From positions 854,001-918,000 of the forward strand of contig NZ_CP106841.1 of assembly GCF_027557445.1 (NCBI RefSeq): 64,000 nucleotides of DNA, read 5' to 3'. The stretch is from Paenalcaligenes faecalis. Its GTDB lineage: Bacteria; Pseudomonadota; Gammaproteobacteria; Burkholderiales; Burkholderiaceae_B. How positions within the stretch are numbered: position 1 is the first letter of the stretch; every line of letters begins with the position of its first letter. The notes under the pieces were generated by a model. The model ran no database searches. It had not been told where the DNA came from and saw only the letters and a program-made list of their open reading frames with translations. The position numbers were made by a program, and so were the translations under genes. Shown here piece by piece: positions 49,938 to 58,826 of this stretch.

Positions 49938-51194
49938 ATGTTCTCTGCTTTGATACAGGCTGGAGCACTGCAATTAGCAGCGCCCGTAGTTACAGATGTA
50001 TTTTTATTGATTTTATTGTTGGTTTTCGTGTTGGCTTGTGTAATGGGCTTAAGGGCTAAACACGCCGAGTTTATTCACTATGCGCCTACCTTAATGACCT
50101 CGATTGGTATTTTAGGTACCTTTGTGGGAATTGTGCTGGGCTTGTTTCATTTTGATACGGATCAGATTGATCAGAGTATCCCTACTCTACTTGAGGGCCT
50201 AAAAACGGCTTTCATTACTAGCGTAGCAGGGATGAGCTCGGCGATGTTGTTTAGTTTGATTGACTCATTATGGTTAAGTAAAAAACGGCGTTCCGTAGAT
50301 GCCGATTCGCTGTCAGAGATCACCCCCGCTGATATTTATCAGGTCTTGACTGGACAACAGCAGTTGATGGAGCAGCAGCACGGTCAGTTAGAGCGTGTAC
50401 TGGAGCAACAAGCGCGCCATAATGAGCAACTACAACAGCGCTTAGGTGGCTGGCAAGAGGCACAGGAAAAACAAGCTGAATTATTTAGCCTTGATTTATG
50501 GCAACGTATGGATACGTTTAGTCAGATGTTGTCTAAGTCAGCCACAGAGCAGGTGATTGATGCCCTACGACACGTCATTGTTGATTTCAATAAGAACCTA
50601 ACGGAACAGTTTGGTGATAATTTTAAAGCGTTAGATGCCTCTGTGCACAAGCTCGTAATTTGGCAGCAGCAATACAAAACTCAGGTAGACACCATGAGCG
50701 ATCAATATCAACAAAGCGTCACAGCACTTTTAGAAACACGTAAAGCCGTCGCGGGCATTTGGCAAGAGTGCGCCAATATCCCGGCAGCAATGGATGATAT
50801 TCGTGAGACCCTAGAGATAAATCAGCATCAAATTAAAGAGCTAGAACGACACCTAGAGGGTTTAGTCACAATACGTGAGGCAGCTGCAGCGGCAATTCCT
50901 ACTATGCAAAGCCATGTCCTACAAATGAATGAGCAAGTGATAGGAACAGTGGCCCATCTAGAGCGTAGTGCTCAGGGGTTTGAGCACTATGTAACGGAAA
51001 TCGTGACTAATACCGGCCAAAGCGTGAACACACAATTACAGCAACTAGAAACGGCAACAGCCCGTGAGATTCAAACGGCCATCGAGGAAATGGGGCGCTC
51101 TTTGGTGCAAATTACTACCCGATTTGTGGGTGATTACCAGTTAATGATGAATGCGATGAATACTGTTGTTCAGCAGCATAAGCGTCAGGGGTAG
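49938..51194 (+). CDS. ZorA-like MotA/TolQ-type proton-channel protein
   Basis: The inner-membrane motor subunit of a probable Zorya anti-phage system. Three membrane helices are seen: about 20-40 (VFLLILLLVFVLACVMGL), 50-70 and 85-112. The middle carries the MotA/TolQ core SIGILGTFVGIVLGLFHF followed by TAFITSVAGMSSAM. A helical, Gln-rich coiled-coil tail of about 290 residues projects into the cytoplasm, as in ZorA, where the tail relays phage sensing. At 418 residues it is a short-tail form. The stop is two bases before the ZorB-like gene. Alternatives are TolQ or ExbB, but no TolR/TolA/TonB is adjacent and the tail is too long. Confidence 0.8.
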   Translation: MFSALIQAGALQLAAPVVTDVFLLILLLVFVLACVMGLRAKHAEFIHYAPTLMTSIGILGTFVGIVLGLFHFDTDQIDQSIPTLLEGLKTAFITSVAGMSSAMLFSLIDSLWLSKKRRSVDADSLSEITPADIYQVLTGQQQLMEQQHGQLERVLEQQARHNEQLQQRLGGWQEAQEKQAELFSLDLWQRMDTFSQMLSKSATEQVIDALRHVIVDFNKNLTEQFGDNFKALDASVHKLVIWQQQYKTQVDTMSDQYQQSVTALLETRKAVAGIWQECANIPAAMDDIRETLEINQHQIKELERHLEGLVTIREAAAAAIPTMQSHVLQMNEQVIGTVAHLERSAQGFEHYVTEIVTNTGQSVNTQLQQLETATAREIQTAIEEMGRSLVQITTRFVGDYQLMMNAMNTVVQQHKRQG

Positions 51195-51196
51195 GT

Positions 51197-51907
51197 ATGC
51201 AGAATATCGTTGGTAAAACTGTGCAGAAAAAGCAGAGTAACCAAGAGCACTGGTTATCCATGTCAGACTTAATGGCTGGTCTGATGATGGTGTTTTTGCT
51301 TATATCGGTGGCCTTTATGCGCTATGTCCAAGTAGAGCGAGACAAAATCAAAGAGGTTGCTGTGACATATCAAGAGTCACAAGTGGCTTTATATCAGCAA
51401 TTAATGCTGGAGTTTGAGAAAGATTTGTCTCGTTGGGATGCTCAGGTCGATAGTCATACATTAGAGTTTCGTTTTAATGCGCCTGAAGTGTTATTTGATA
51501 CGGGGAAAATAGCGATTAAACCGCGTTTTCAAGAGATCTTAGATGATTTTTTCCCCCGATATATTCATGTCATTAAAGCGTTTAAAGACACGATCAGTGA
51601 GGTACGTATAGAGGGGCACACTAGCTCAGTCTGGAATCAACAGAGTAGTCCCGAAGAGGCCTATTTTAATAATATGGAGCTGTCTCAAGGCCGTACCCGA
51701 TCTGTATTGCAATATGTGTATAGTTTGCCTGCCGTCGCCTCAGAGAGGGATTGGATTAAAAAGCAGTTTGCGGCGGTGGGCTTTTCGTCCGCTCATATTG
51801 TTCTTGATGAACTAGGCAAGGAAGACGCAGAGCGTTCGCGTCGGGTTAGCTTTAAGGTATTAACAAATGCCGAGACCCAAATCCGTAAAATTATTGCGAA
51901 TGAATGA
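51197..51907 (+). CDS. ZorB-like MotB/OmpA-domain protein
   Basis: The peptidoglycan-anchoring partner of the ZorA-like channel. One membrane helix (residues 25-43) is preceded by MSDLMAGLMM; Asp24 is at the place of the ion-carrying aspartate of MotB, ExbD and ZorB. A periplasmic linker leads to an OmpA-like domain (about 90-225) with FDTGKIAIKP, IEGHTSSVW, LSQGRTRSVL and DAERSRRVSFKV, the peptidoglycan-binding pattern. AGGGGTAGGT precedes the start. The stop overlaps the HNH gene (ATGA). Confidence 0.82.
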   Translation: MQNIVGKTVQKKQSNQEHWLSMSDLMAGLMMVFLLISVAFMRYVQVERDKIKEVAVTYQESQVALYQQLMLEFEKDLSRWDAQVDSHTLEFRFNAPEVLFDTGKIAIKPRFQEILDDFFPRYIHVIKAFKDTISEVRIEGHTSSVWNQQSSPEEAYFNNMELSQGRTRSVLQYVYSLPAVASERDWIKKQFAAVGFSSAHIVLDELGKEDAERSRRVSFKVLTNAETQIRKIIANE

Positions 51908-52995
51908 TGAAGCTGCATCTGGACTTTTCTGCATTGCATCAGTTAGCGCAAAAAATAGGTGCGCCGTCTGTACAGTTTGGGATTGATGCAGATCCCCGTG
52001 ACTTTGATCCTATTGTGATTGGAGATGGTCGTGAGGTTCCTATTACCGAGGTAAGTACGGCAGGTGGTTTGTTGTCTTATAAGGGGCGACAAGTGGTGTT
52101 GTATATCAAGGACCATAGTCATAATTTTGATCGTGTCGTAGCGCAACCTAGTGAGGGTAATAAATTTCATTTAGCCCATTGCAGCACGCTAGCAGAGATG
52201 ATTGATAAAAAGCGCTATGAACGGTATGTAGTAAAAAATAGCGTAGATCGGCTATTTACCATTAGCTCTACTCGCCCCCAAGAGCGTCAGACGCAGGTAA
52301 AGCTCCATGTGTGTAAAAACTGCCTCAACACATTGAACTATCAAGGGTATAAGACACAGGGAGCTAGACGCACTGAAATTGTAGATGAATTTGATTTGCA
52401 GCGATTTTTTGCAACATTTACGTCTTGCTTTAGACATAGCCCGAGTGGAGTGGAGCATGAGAGTGCACTATATACAACGGATTGGGCCGCCTTATCATTA
52501 CCAATTAGGCAGTCATCTCAGTTTTGTTGTGCCGATTGTGGGGTTAACTGCAGCTCGCACTCATATCTGAGTCATGTTCGTCATAAAAACAGGGTATTAA
52601 CAGATAACAACCCTGACAATCTAGAGGTGCTGTGTGCTGATTGCTGTCGCAAATCACAGCCTCAGTTTATGCGTGTAACACAAAAAGAAATGCGAACTAT
52701 TCAGCAATTGCGCGCAGATCAAGGGTTATTTGCGATCAGCTCTTGGGCGGATGTATTGCGTCTGTGTGATCCGGCGTTGTATGGAGATGCTCACGAATTA
52801 CGTGATAGAGGTTGGCCACCCCCCGTTTTGCACTATGCGGTACAAAATAGCCATAACAAAACTGTCATTCTGGATATGGCATGGCCCCAGCAAAAAAAAG
52901 CATTAAGCCTCTGGCCCGTAGGCATGATTCCTCAGTGGCAGATTTTTGGTTTTAGACAGATTAAGCTGCCAAAGCAAACCGTAGATAGAATTTAA
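51904..52995 (+). CDS. HNH-nuclease protein, ZorE-like effector candidate
   Basis: A 363-residue cytoplasmic protein. The middle (about 80-165) has LAHCSTLAEMIDKKRYERYVV and LHVCKNCLNTLNYQGY, a pattern I associate with HNH proteins. The HNH domain follows: zinc pairs C209/C212 and C244/C247, histidines H219, H224 and H227, and DNNPDNLEVLC in the asparagine position. Type II Zorya systems encode ZorA, ZorB and the HNH protein ZorE, so a DNA-degrading or nicking effector is the natural reading. I cannot confirm full-length ZorE homology. Translation is coupled to the ZorB-like gene; its 3-prime end overlaps rlmF by four bases. Confidence 0.72.
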   Translation: MMKLHLDFSALHQLAQKIGAPSVQFGIDADPRDFDPIVIGDGREVPITEVSTAGGLLSYKGRQVVLYIKDHSHNFDRVVAQPSEGNKFHLAHCSTLAEMIDKKRYERYVVKNSVDRLFTISSTRPQERQTQVKLHVCKNCLNTLNYQGYKTQGARRTEIVDEFDLQRFFATFTSCFRHSPSGVEHESALYTTDWAALSLPIRQSSQFCCADCGVNCSSHSYLSHVRHKNRVLTDNNPDNLEVLCADCCRKSQPQFMRVTQKEMRTIQQLRADQGLFAISSWADVLRLCDPALYGDAHELRDRGWPPPVLHYAVQNSHNKTVILDMAWPQQKKALSLWPVGMIPQWQIFGFRQIKLPKQTVDRI

Positions 52996-53867
52996 AAACG
53001 CCAAGAAATAAAGCGACTTTTCTTTTGACCTTGAGCCATATCGATGGTTTGCACATCTGTAGCCCGAACATTACGTAATTGTTTATATAGAGCGGGCAAA
53101 ATGGCTTCGCGAGATACGAGACTACTAAAACAAGCGATTTGTCGTTTAACGTTGACACTTTGTTGAATCATGCGGCTAATAAATGCCAGCTCGCCGCCCT
53201 CGCACCATAACTCGTTGCTTTGGCCACCAAAATTACGTTGTCCTGATTGTTTGCCTAAGCCTTTCCATTTACGTTGATTCTGATGTGTAGCTTGTTCTGC
53301 AGAGCTAAAAAAAGGAGGGTTGCAAATCGATAGATCAAAGTGATCTGTGGGTAGAACGACCTGATTAAAAATATGTTCAGGATTAGGCTGGTGTCGTAAT
53401 TGGATGAACTCTTGTAATTGATTTTTTTCGATAGTTTGCTTTGCTGCGGCAATGGCTTTTTTGTCAATGTCTACCCCTACAAAGGACCATTGGTATTCAG
53501 CTTGGCCTAACAGGGGATAGATGGTGTTGGCTCCTACACCTATATCAAGGACACGAGTCGCTGGCCCGGTCGGGATTACACCCTGATGGTGATCAGCTAA
53601 CAAATCCGCGGCAGCATGAATATAGTCAGCTCGGCCTGGGATAGGCGGACAAAGATAATGCGCAGGAATATCCCAAAAGGCAACACCATAATCGGTGGCT
53701 AAAATGGCCGCATTTAATAGCTTCACAGCATGTGGATCAGCAAAATCAATGGTGTAATGCCCAACAGGATTAAGGCGTGTATATTTTTTGAGCTCAGGAT
53801 AGGCAGCGTACAAGCGCTCAAAATCATAGTTGCCAGTGTGGCGATTGCGTGGATGAAATAAGGACAT
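52992..53867 (-). CDS. rlmF: 23S rRNA (adenine1618-N6)-methyltransferase
   Basis: Methylates A1618 of 23S rRNA. It starts SLFHPRNRHTGNYDF and has HYTIDFADPHAVKLLN, the SAM motif VLDIGVGANTIYPLLG, and the catalytic CNPPFFSS, all RlmF hallmarks. 291 residues from MSLFHPRNRH at 53867, which is chosen over an upstream start at 53885. The Lys/Gly-rich WKGLGKQSGQRNFGG segment is also typical. Convergent with the HNH gene. Confidence 0.93.
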   Translation of the reverse strand: MSLFHPRNRHTGNYDFERLYAAYPELKKYTRLNPVGHYTIDFADPHAVKLLNAAILATDYGVAFWDIPAHYLCPPIPGRADYIHAAADLLADHHQGVIPTGPATRVLDIGVGANTIYPLLGQAEYQWSFVGVDIDKKAIAAAKQTIEKNQLQEFIQLRHQPNPEHIFNQVVLPTDHFDLSICNPPFFSSAEQATHQNQRKWKGLGKQSGQRNFGGQSNELWCEGGELAFISRMIQQSVNVKRQIACFSSLVSREAILPALYKQLRNVRATDVQTIDMAQGQKKSRFISWRF

Positions 53868-53972
53868 GGGAAATAGAGTCAACAATAAGGTCGTGGCTAG
53901 TGTACCGTGAAATCGAAAGCCACTTACAATAAGAAAATAGATGTAAACGCATTTTGTTCTAGTGGGGATTCG

Positions 53973-54911
53973 GTGAATATTCGATTTTTAGAAACCTTTG
54001 TGTGGGTGGCAAAACTGGGAAGCTTTAGAGCTGCAGCTAGCCAACTTCATTTAACTCAGGCTGCTATTTCTGGGCGGATTGCGGCTCTGGAAAATGATGT
54101 GGGCAAGAAAATATTCGAGCGTCATGGCCGACAAATGCGTTTAAACAGTGCAGGCAAGACGCTATTACATCATGCTGAGCATATTTTGCGCATTGAACAT
54201 GATTTACGCCAAGAACTAACCGGCCCTACATTATTACGGGGGCGAGTTCGGTTAGGGGTGATCGAGTCCATTATTTATACCTGGTTTCCTCATTTTCTTG
54301 CGCAGCTGCAGCAACAACACCCCGATGTGGAGATAGAGCTGACGGTTGAATCGAGTCGTCGTTTGCATGACTTATTAAAACGTGGCTTAGTGGATGTAGC
54401 GATACAGACTGATCCGGTAATAGAGAAGGGCTTACGTAACACGCCTTTAGGTCGGTTTTCTTTATCATGGATGTTTGCTGCTAATACGGATTTGGTGTTG
54501 CCTACCGATTTAAATCAATTATTAAATGAATGGGCAATAGTTACTTTTCCTCGGTATTCCCAACCTCATTTATCCCTGTTGGAACTTTTGGAGAGTAAAG
54601 GAATTATGACCGAGCCTCGCATTCATTTTGCTTCGTCCATTGCAGCAGGTATGCAGCTATTGCAAACAGGGAATTGTGTAGGTGTGCTGCCTACAGCGGT
54701 ATTTAATCATAAGGCGCAATCTGCCTTGTTTCGTGTGGCTAAACACTTGCCTGCCTTAACCGATATGCACTTAGTTGCTAGCTGGCGCCCAGAGTTAGTC
54801 ACAGGTCTGAGTACCGAAATGGTTAAGTTAAGCTTAAGTGAGATGAAAAACTACTCGGCTCATAACGAATTTGCTTTTGCTGCTGCAGAACTCCCTGTTT
54901 TTCACTTATAG
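53973..54911 (+). CDS. LysR-family transcription regulator
   Basis: A 312-residue regulator with the N-terminal winged helix (FLETFVWVAKLGSFRAAASQL, TQAAISGRIAALE) and a periplasmic-binding-protein-like effector domain (about 90-300). The GTG at 53973, with TGGGGAT upstream, gives the standard LysR N terminus; the frame extends to 53907 but the extra residues do not fit the family. It is cotranscribed in direction with the 5-oxoprolinase and TRAP genes downstream and is their likely regulator, with 5-oxoproline or glutamate as possible inducer (inference). Confidence 0.85.
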   Translation: MNIRFLETFVWVAKLGSFRAAASQLHLTQAAISGRIAALENDVGKKIFERHGRQMRLNSAGKTLLHHAEHILRIEHDLRQELTGPTLLRGRVRLGVIESIIYTWFPHFLAQLQQQHPDVEIELTVESSRRLHDLLKRGLVDVAIQTDPVIEKGLRNTPLGRFSLSWMFAANTDLVLPTDLNQLLNEWAIVTFPRYSQPHLSLLELLESKGIMTEPRIHFASSIAAGMQLLQTGNCVGVLPTAVFNHKAQSALFRVAKHLPALTDMHLVASWRPELVTGLSTEMVKLSLSEMKNYSAHNEFAFAAAELPVFHL

Positions 54912-54972
54912 CGGGTTTTCCCCCATTAAAAATAGATAGAATAGGTCAAAGCACGGAAAAACTGGCGTTTCA

Positions 54973-54995
54973 ATTGATAACTTTTTGTTATCGAT
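54973..54995 (+). promoter_or_regulatory. Candidate LysR operator upstream of the 5-oxoprolinase
   Basis: An inverted repeat, ATTGATAAC (54973-54981) with GTTATCGAT (54987-54995), one mismatch and a 5-base T spacer, lies about 85 bases before the 5-oxoprolinase start. Size and symmetry suit a LysR-type binding site. Confidence 0.45.
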
Positions 54996-55078
54996 TAGGG
55001 TAAATAAAAACGGCTTGAGTTTACAAAGAGGGCAACGCAAACTAAGCCTAGTCATTGTTTTTTTATATGGGATTAGAC

Positions 55079-58000
55079 ATGCAGCAAACGGCAGAAAATA
55101 CGGGATCAAAGCAAGAAAAATGGCAGTTTTGGGTGGATCGTGGTGGTACCTTTACTGACATCGTCGCTAAACAGCCTGACGGTGAGTTAGTCACTCATAA
55201 ATTGCTCTCTGATAACCCAGAGCAATATCCCGACGCTGCCCTAGAAGGTATTCGCCGTTTATTAGGCTTGACTTCTGATCAACCTATTCCTAGCGAGCAG
55301 ATCGAAGCAGTAAAAATGGGGACTACGGTTGCTACTAATGCATTACTAGAGCGTAAAGGTGACGATACCGTATTGTTTATCACCAAAGGATTTAGAGACG
55401 CCTTGCGCATTGGCTATCAGGCTCGCCCTCAGCTTTTTCAACGACATATTGTTTTGCCTGAATTGTTATATGGTGATGTGGTTGAGGTTGATGAGCGTGT
55501 ACGGGCCGACGGTCAGGTAGAAGCGAGCCTAGACGTAGAAAAAAGCCGCGAGCAATTGCAGCACATGTTTGACAAAGGCTACCGTGCTATCGCTATTGTG
55601 TTGATGCATGCTTACCGTTTTCATGAGCATGAAAACCAATTAGCAGTCTTAGCCCGTGAAATTGGTTTTACTCAAATTTCAGTTTCACATCAAGTGAGCG
55701 CCCTCATGAAAATTGTGGGTCGTGGTGATACTACTGTTGTGGATGCCTATTTATCTCCAGTGCTACGTCGTTATGTGAACCGCGTTGCCAGTGAGTTAGA
55801 TCAAGTTCGTTTGATGTTTATGCAGTCAAATGGTGGTTTGACCGCAGCAGATCAATTCCAAGGTAAAGATGCGATTTTGTCTGGACCTGCTGGCGGTATT
55901 GTAGGCATGGCCCGTATTGCCTCTGCGATGGGAGCCGATAAGCTCATTGGTTTTGATATGGGCGGCACGTCTACGGATGTATCGCATTATGATGGTGAGT
56001 TTGAACGCGTCTTTGAAACAGTGGTTGCTGGCGTACGTTTACGTGCTCCTATGATGAACATTCACACCGTTGCGGCAGGTGGTGGCTCAATTGTTCACTT
56101 TGATGGTAATCGTATGCGAGTGGGGCCACACTCAGCAGGAGCCTTTCCTGGACCAGTGGCATACCGCAATGGTGGGCCTTTAACGGTAACTGACTGTAAT
56201 GTGATGTTGGGTAAATTACAGCCACAGTTTTTCCCTGCGATTTTTGGTGAAAAAGCAGATCAAGCCTTAGATGTGGCAGAGGTGCAGCGTCAGTTCACTG
56301 ATCTAGCCGCTGATATTGAGCAGAAAACAGGCTTGAGCTCTACTCCTGAGCAAGTGGCCGAGGGCTTCATTCAAATCGCTGTGGCTAACATGGCGAACGC
56401 AGTGAAAAAAATCTCGATTGAACGAGGCTATGACGTGAGCCAATACACCTTGGTGTCATTTGGTGGTGCGGGTGGTCAGCATGCGTGTTTAGTCGCTGAT
56501 GCGCTCGGTATGCGTCGTGTATTAATCCACCCTTTTGCGGGTGTATTGTCTGCTTATGGTATGGGTCTAGCTGACATTACGGCGATGCGTGAAAGCAGTA
56601 TTGAACTAGAACTAAATGCAGAGCACTTACCTGTTTGCGAGCAACGTTTGGATCAGTTGGCCCAAGATGCATGTGCAGAGGTATTGGCTCAGGGCGTAGC
56701 AAAACATCATATTCAAATTGTGCCGCGTGTGCATTTACGCTATGACGGAACCGATTCCGCTATTGTGGTGAACTTTGGCACGATTGATGACATGGTACAG
56801 CAGTTCAATACGGCTTATTTACAGCGTTACAGCTTTTTAATGGCGGATCGTAATTTGGTTGTAGAGGCCGTGTCACTAGAGGTTATTGGCCAAAGTGGCG
56901 AGCAAGTGACGGCATCTAGTGTTACAGAACAGGTTGTGGCATTGCCCGAGGCGTGTACATCAGTCTCTGTGTTCTCTCATGATGAGCAGCATCAGACTCC
57001 CGTCTATGACCGCAGTGTGCTGCACAGTGGCATGCGTATTGTTGGTCCCGCGATTGTATTTGATGCCAACGGCACCACAATGGTGGAGCCCGAGTGGCAG
57101 TTAGAGTTGCTAAGCGGTGGCGAAATGTTGCTATCTCGTATCAAAGCAAAGGCGCAAGCTGTCGCGATTGGTACAGATGTAGATCCCGTCATGCTTGAGA
57201 TTTTTAATAATCTATTCATGGCGATTGCTGAGCAAATGGGCGTCACGCTAGCCAATACTGCTTTCTCCGTCAACATTAAAGAACGGTTAGATTTTTCTTG
57301 CGCATTGTTTGATGCCGAAGGGAACTTGATCGCTAATGCTCCGCATATGCCTGTGCATTTGGGCTCAATGGGGGAAAGTATTAAAGCGGTTATCAGTAAA
57401 AATGAAGGTCAGATGCAACCGGGGGATACGTATGTATTAAATGATCCCTATAACGGTGGTACACACTTGCCTGATATTACTGTGGTTACGCCAATCTTTG
57501 ATGAAAGCGAAACAGAAATCCTGTTCTTTGTCGCCTCTAGAGGTCACCATGCTGACGTGGGGGGTATGACCCCGGGCTCAATGCCTCCGCACAGTCGTAG
57601 CGTGATCGAAGAAGGAGTCTTAATTGATAACTTCAAGCTAGTAGAAAAAGGGCAGATTCGTGATCGTGAGTTCCGAGAACTTCTTGCCTCAGGTCCTTAT
57701 CCAGCACGCAATATCGATCAAAACTTGGCAGATATGCGCGCACAAATTGCGGCAAACGAAAAAGGAGTTCAAGAGTTACATCGTATGGTTCGTACCTTTG
57801 GTTTGGATGTGGTACAAGCCTACATGCAACACGTACAGAATAATGCTGAGGAATCGGTACGACGCGTGATTGATGCGTTGCAAGATGGTGAGTTCAGTTA
57901 CGAAATGGATTGTGGGGCTCAGATTCGTGTGGCAGTCCGAGTCAATAATAAAGATCGTAGTGCTGTGGTGGACTTCACCGGAACTTCAGCTCAGTTAGAC

Positions 58001-58735
58001 AGTAATTTCAACACGCCTAAAGCCGTATGCATGGCAGCGGTTTTGTATGTATTCAGAACACTAGTGAATGATGAGATCCCGATGAATCAAGGCTGCTTAA
58101 AGCCCATTGAGGTCATTATTCCAGAGGCGTGTATGTTGAATCCACAATATCCTGCAGCCACAGTAGCCGGTAACGTGGAAACCTCACAAGCGATTACAGA
58201 TACGTTGTATGGCGCCCTAGGAGTGATGGCGTCGTCACAAAGCACGATGAATAACTTCACCTTTGGTAATGAGACGTATCAGTATTACGAAACCATTGCA
58301 GGTGGTGCTGGAGCGGGCGTTATTTTACATGCCGATGGCAGCAGAGAGCTTTTCCCTGGAACAGATGTGGTTCAGACACATATGACGAACTCACGTTTAA
58401 CAGACCCAGAGATTTTTGAGTGGCGCTATCCCGTATTACTAGAAGGCTTTGCTATTCGTCCTAATAGTGGCGGTGAAGGGGCCGTGAGGGGGGGGAATGG
58501 CGGTACACGTCGTATTCGTTTCTTAGAGCCTATGACAGCCTCCATTTTGGCTAACCATCGTCGCGTTGCCCCTTTTGGCCTAGCTGGTGGTGCAGCGGGA
58601 GAGGTGGGATCGAACTATGTAGAAAAAACGGACGGTGATCGCATCGAATTGGGGGCTACAGGTTCAATTGAAATGCAAGCTGGAGATGTATTTGTCATCC
58701 ATACGCCAGGTGGCGGTGGTTTTGGTAAAAAATAA
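55079..58735 (+). CDS. 5-oxoprolinase (ATP-hydrolysing), HyuA-HyuB fusion
   Basis: A 1218-residue cytoplasmic enzyme that opens 5-oxoproline to glutamate using ATP. The first half (to about 690) is the HyuA-type ATPase with FWVDRGGTFTDIVA, GTTVATNALLERKG and FDMGGTSTDVSHYDG. The second half is the HyuB domain with DFSCALFDAEGNLIANAPH, LNDPYNGGTHLPDITV, ASRGHHADVGGMTPGSMPP (normal spacing) and the Gly-rich end HTPGGGGFGKK. The natural fusion and length match OplAH rather than separate hydantoinase subunits. MQQTAENTG at 55079 is preferred (GGGATT upstream) over starts at 55055 or 55067. A TRAP transporter follows. Confidence 0.9.
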   Translation: MQQTAENTGSKQEKWQFWVDRGGTFTDIVAKQPDGELVTHKLLSDNPEQYPDAALEGIRRLLGLTSDQPIPSEQIEAVKMGTTVATNALLERKGDDTVLFITKGFRDALRIGYQARPQLFQRHIVLPELLYGDVVEVDERVRADGQVEASLDVEKSREQLQHMFDKGYRAIAIVLMHAYRFHEHENQLAVLAREIGFTQISVSHQVSALMKIVGRGDTTVVDAYLSPVLRRYVNRVASELDQVRLMFMQSNGGLTAADQFQGKDAILSGPAGGIVGMARIASAMGADKLIGFDMGGTSTDVSHYDGEFERVFETVVAGVRLRAPMMNIHTVAAGGGSIVHFDGNRMRVGPHSAGAFPGPVAYRNGGPLTVTDCNVMLGKLQPQFFPAIFGEKADQALDVAEVQRQFTDLAADIEQKTGLSSTPEQVAEGFIQIAVANMANAVKKISIERGYDVSQYTLVSFGGAGGQHACLVADALGMRRVLIHPFAGVLSAYGMGLADITAMRESSIELELNAEHLPVCEQRLDQLAQDACAEVLAQGVAKHHIQIVPRVHLRYDGTDSAIVVNFGTIDDMVQQFNTAYLQRYSFLMADRNLVVEAVSLEVIGQSGEQVTASSVTEQVVALPEACTSVSVFSHDEQHQTPVYDRSVLHSGMRIVGPAIVFDANGTTMVEPEWQLELLSGGEMLLSRIKAKAQAVAIGTDVDPVMLEIFNNLFMAIAEQMGVTLANTAFSVNIKERLDFSCALFDAEGNLIANAPHMPVHLGSMGESIKAVISKNEGQMQPGDTYVLNDPYNGGTHLPDITVVTPIFDESETEILFFVASRGHHADVGGMTPGSMPPHSRSVIEEGVLIDNFKLVEKGQIRDREFRELLASGPYPARNIDQNLADMRAQIAANEKGVQELHRMVRTFGLDVVQAYMQHVQNNAEESVRRVIDALQDGEFSYEMDCGAQIRVAVRVNNKDRSAVVDFTGTSAQLDSNFNTPKAVCMAAVLYVFRTLVNDEIPMNQGCLKPIEVIIPEACMLNPQYPAATVAGNVETSQAITDTLYGALGVMASSQSTMNNFTFGNETYQYYETIAGGAGAGVILHADGSRELFPGTDVVQTHMTNSRLTDPEIFEWRYPVLLEGFAIRPNSGGEGAVRGGNGGTRRIRFLEPMTASILANHRRVAPFGLAGGAAGEVGSNYVEKTDGDRIELGATGSIEMQAGDVFVIHTPGGGGFGKK

Positions 58736-58826
58736 TATCTTCGAATGTAGGGCTGATCCCCATTTTCGTTTTTTTGATTATTGATAATAATGGCCTATCC
58801 ATTTTTGGGCGTAATTAGGAACATTT

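Noticed and set aside
49938-51907. Tol-Pal or flagellar stator genes
   Set aside because: No tolA, tolB, pal or flagellar genes are adjacent. The first protein has a long coiled-coil tail and the pair is coupled to an HNH gene, which fits Zorya better.
58777-58791. Fur box upstream of dctP
   Set aside because: ATTATTGATAATAAT is symmetric but matches the Fur consensus poorly, and no iron-related gene is nearby.
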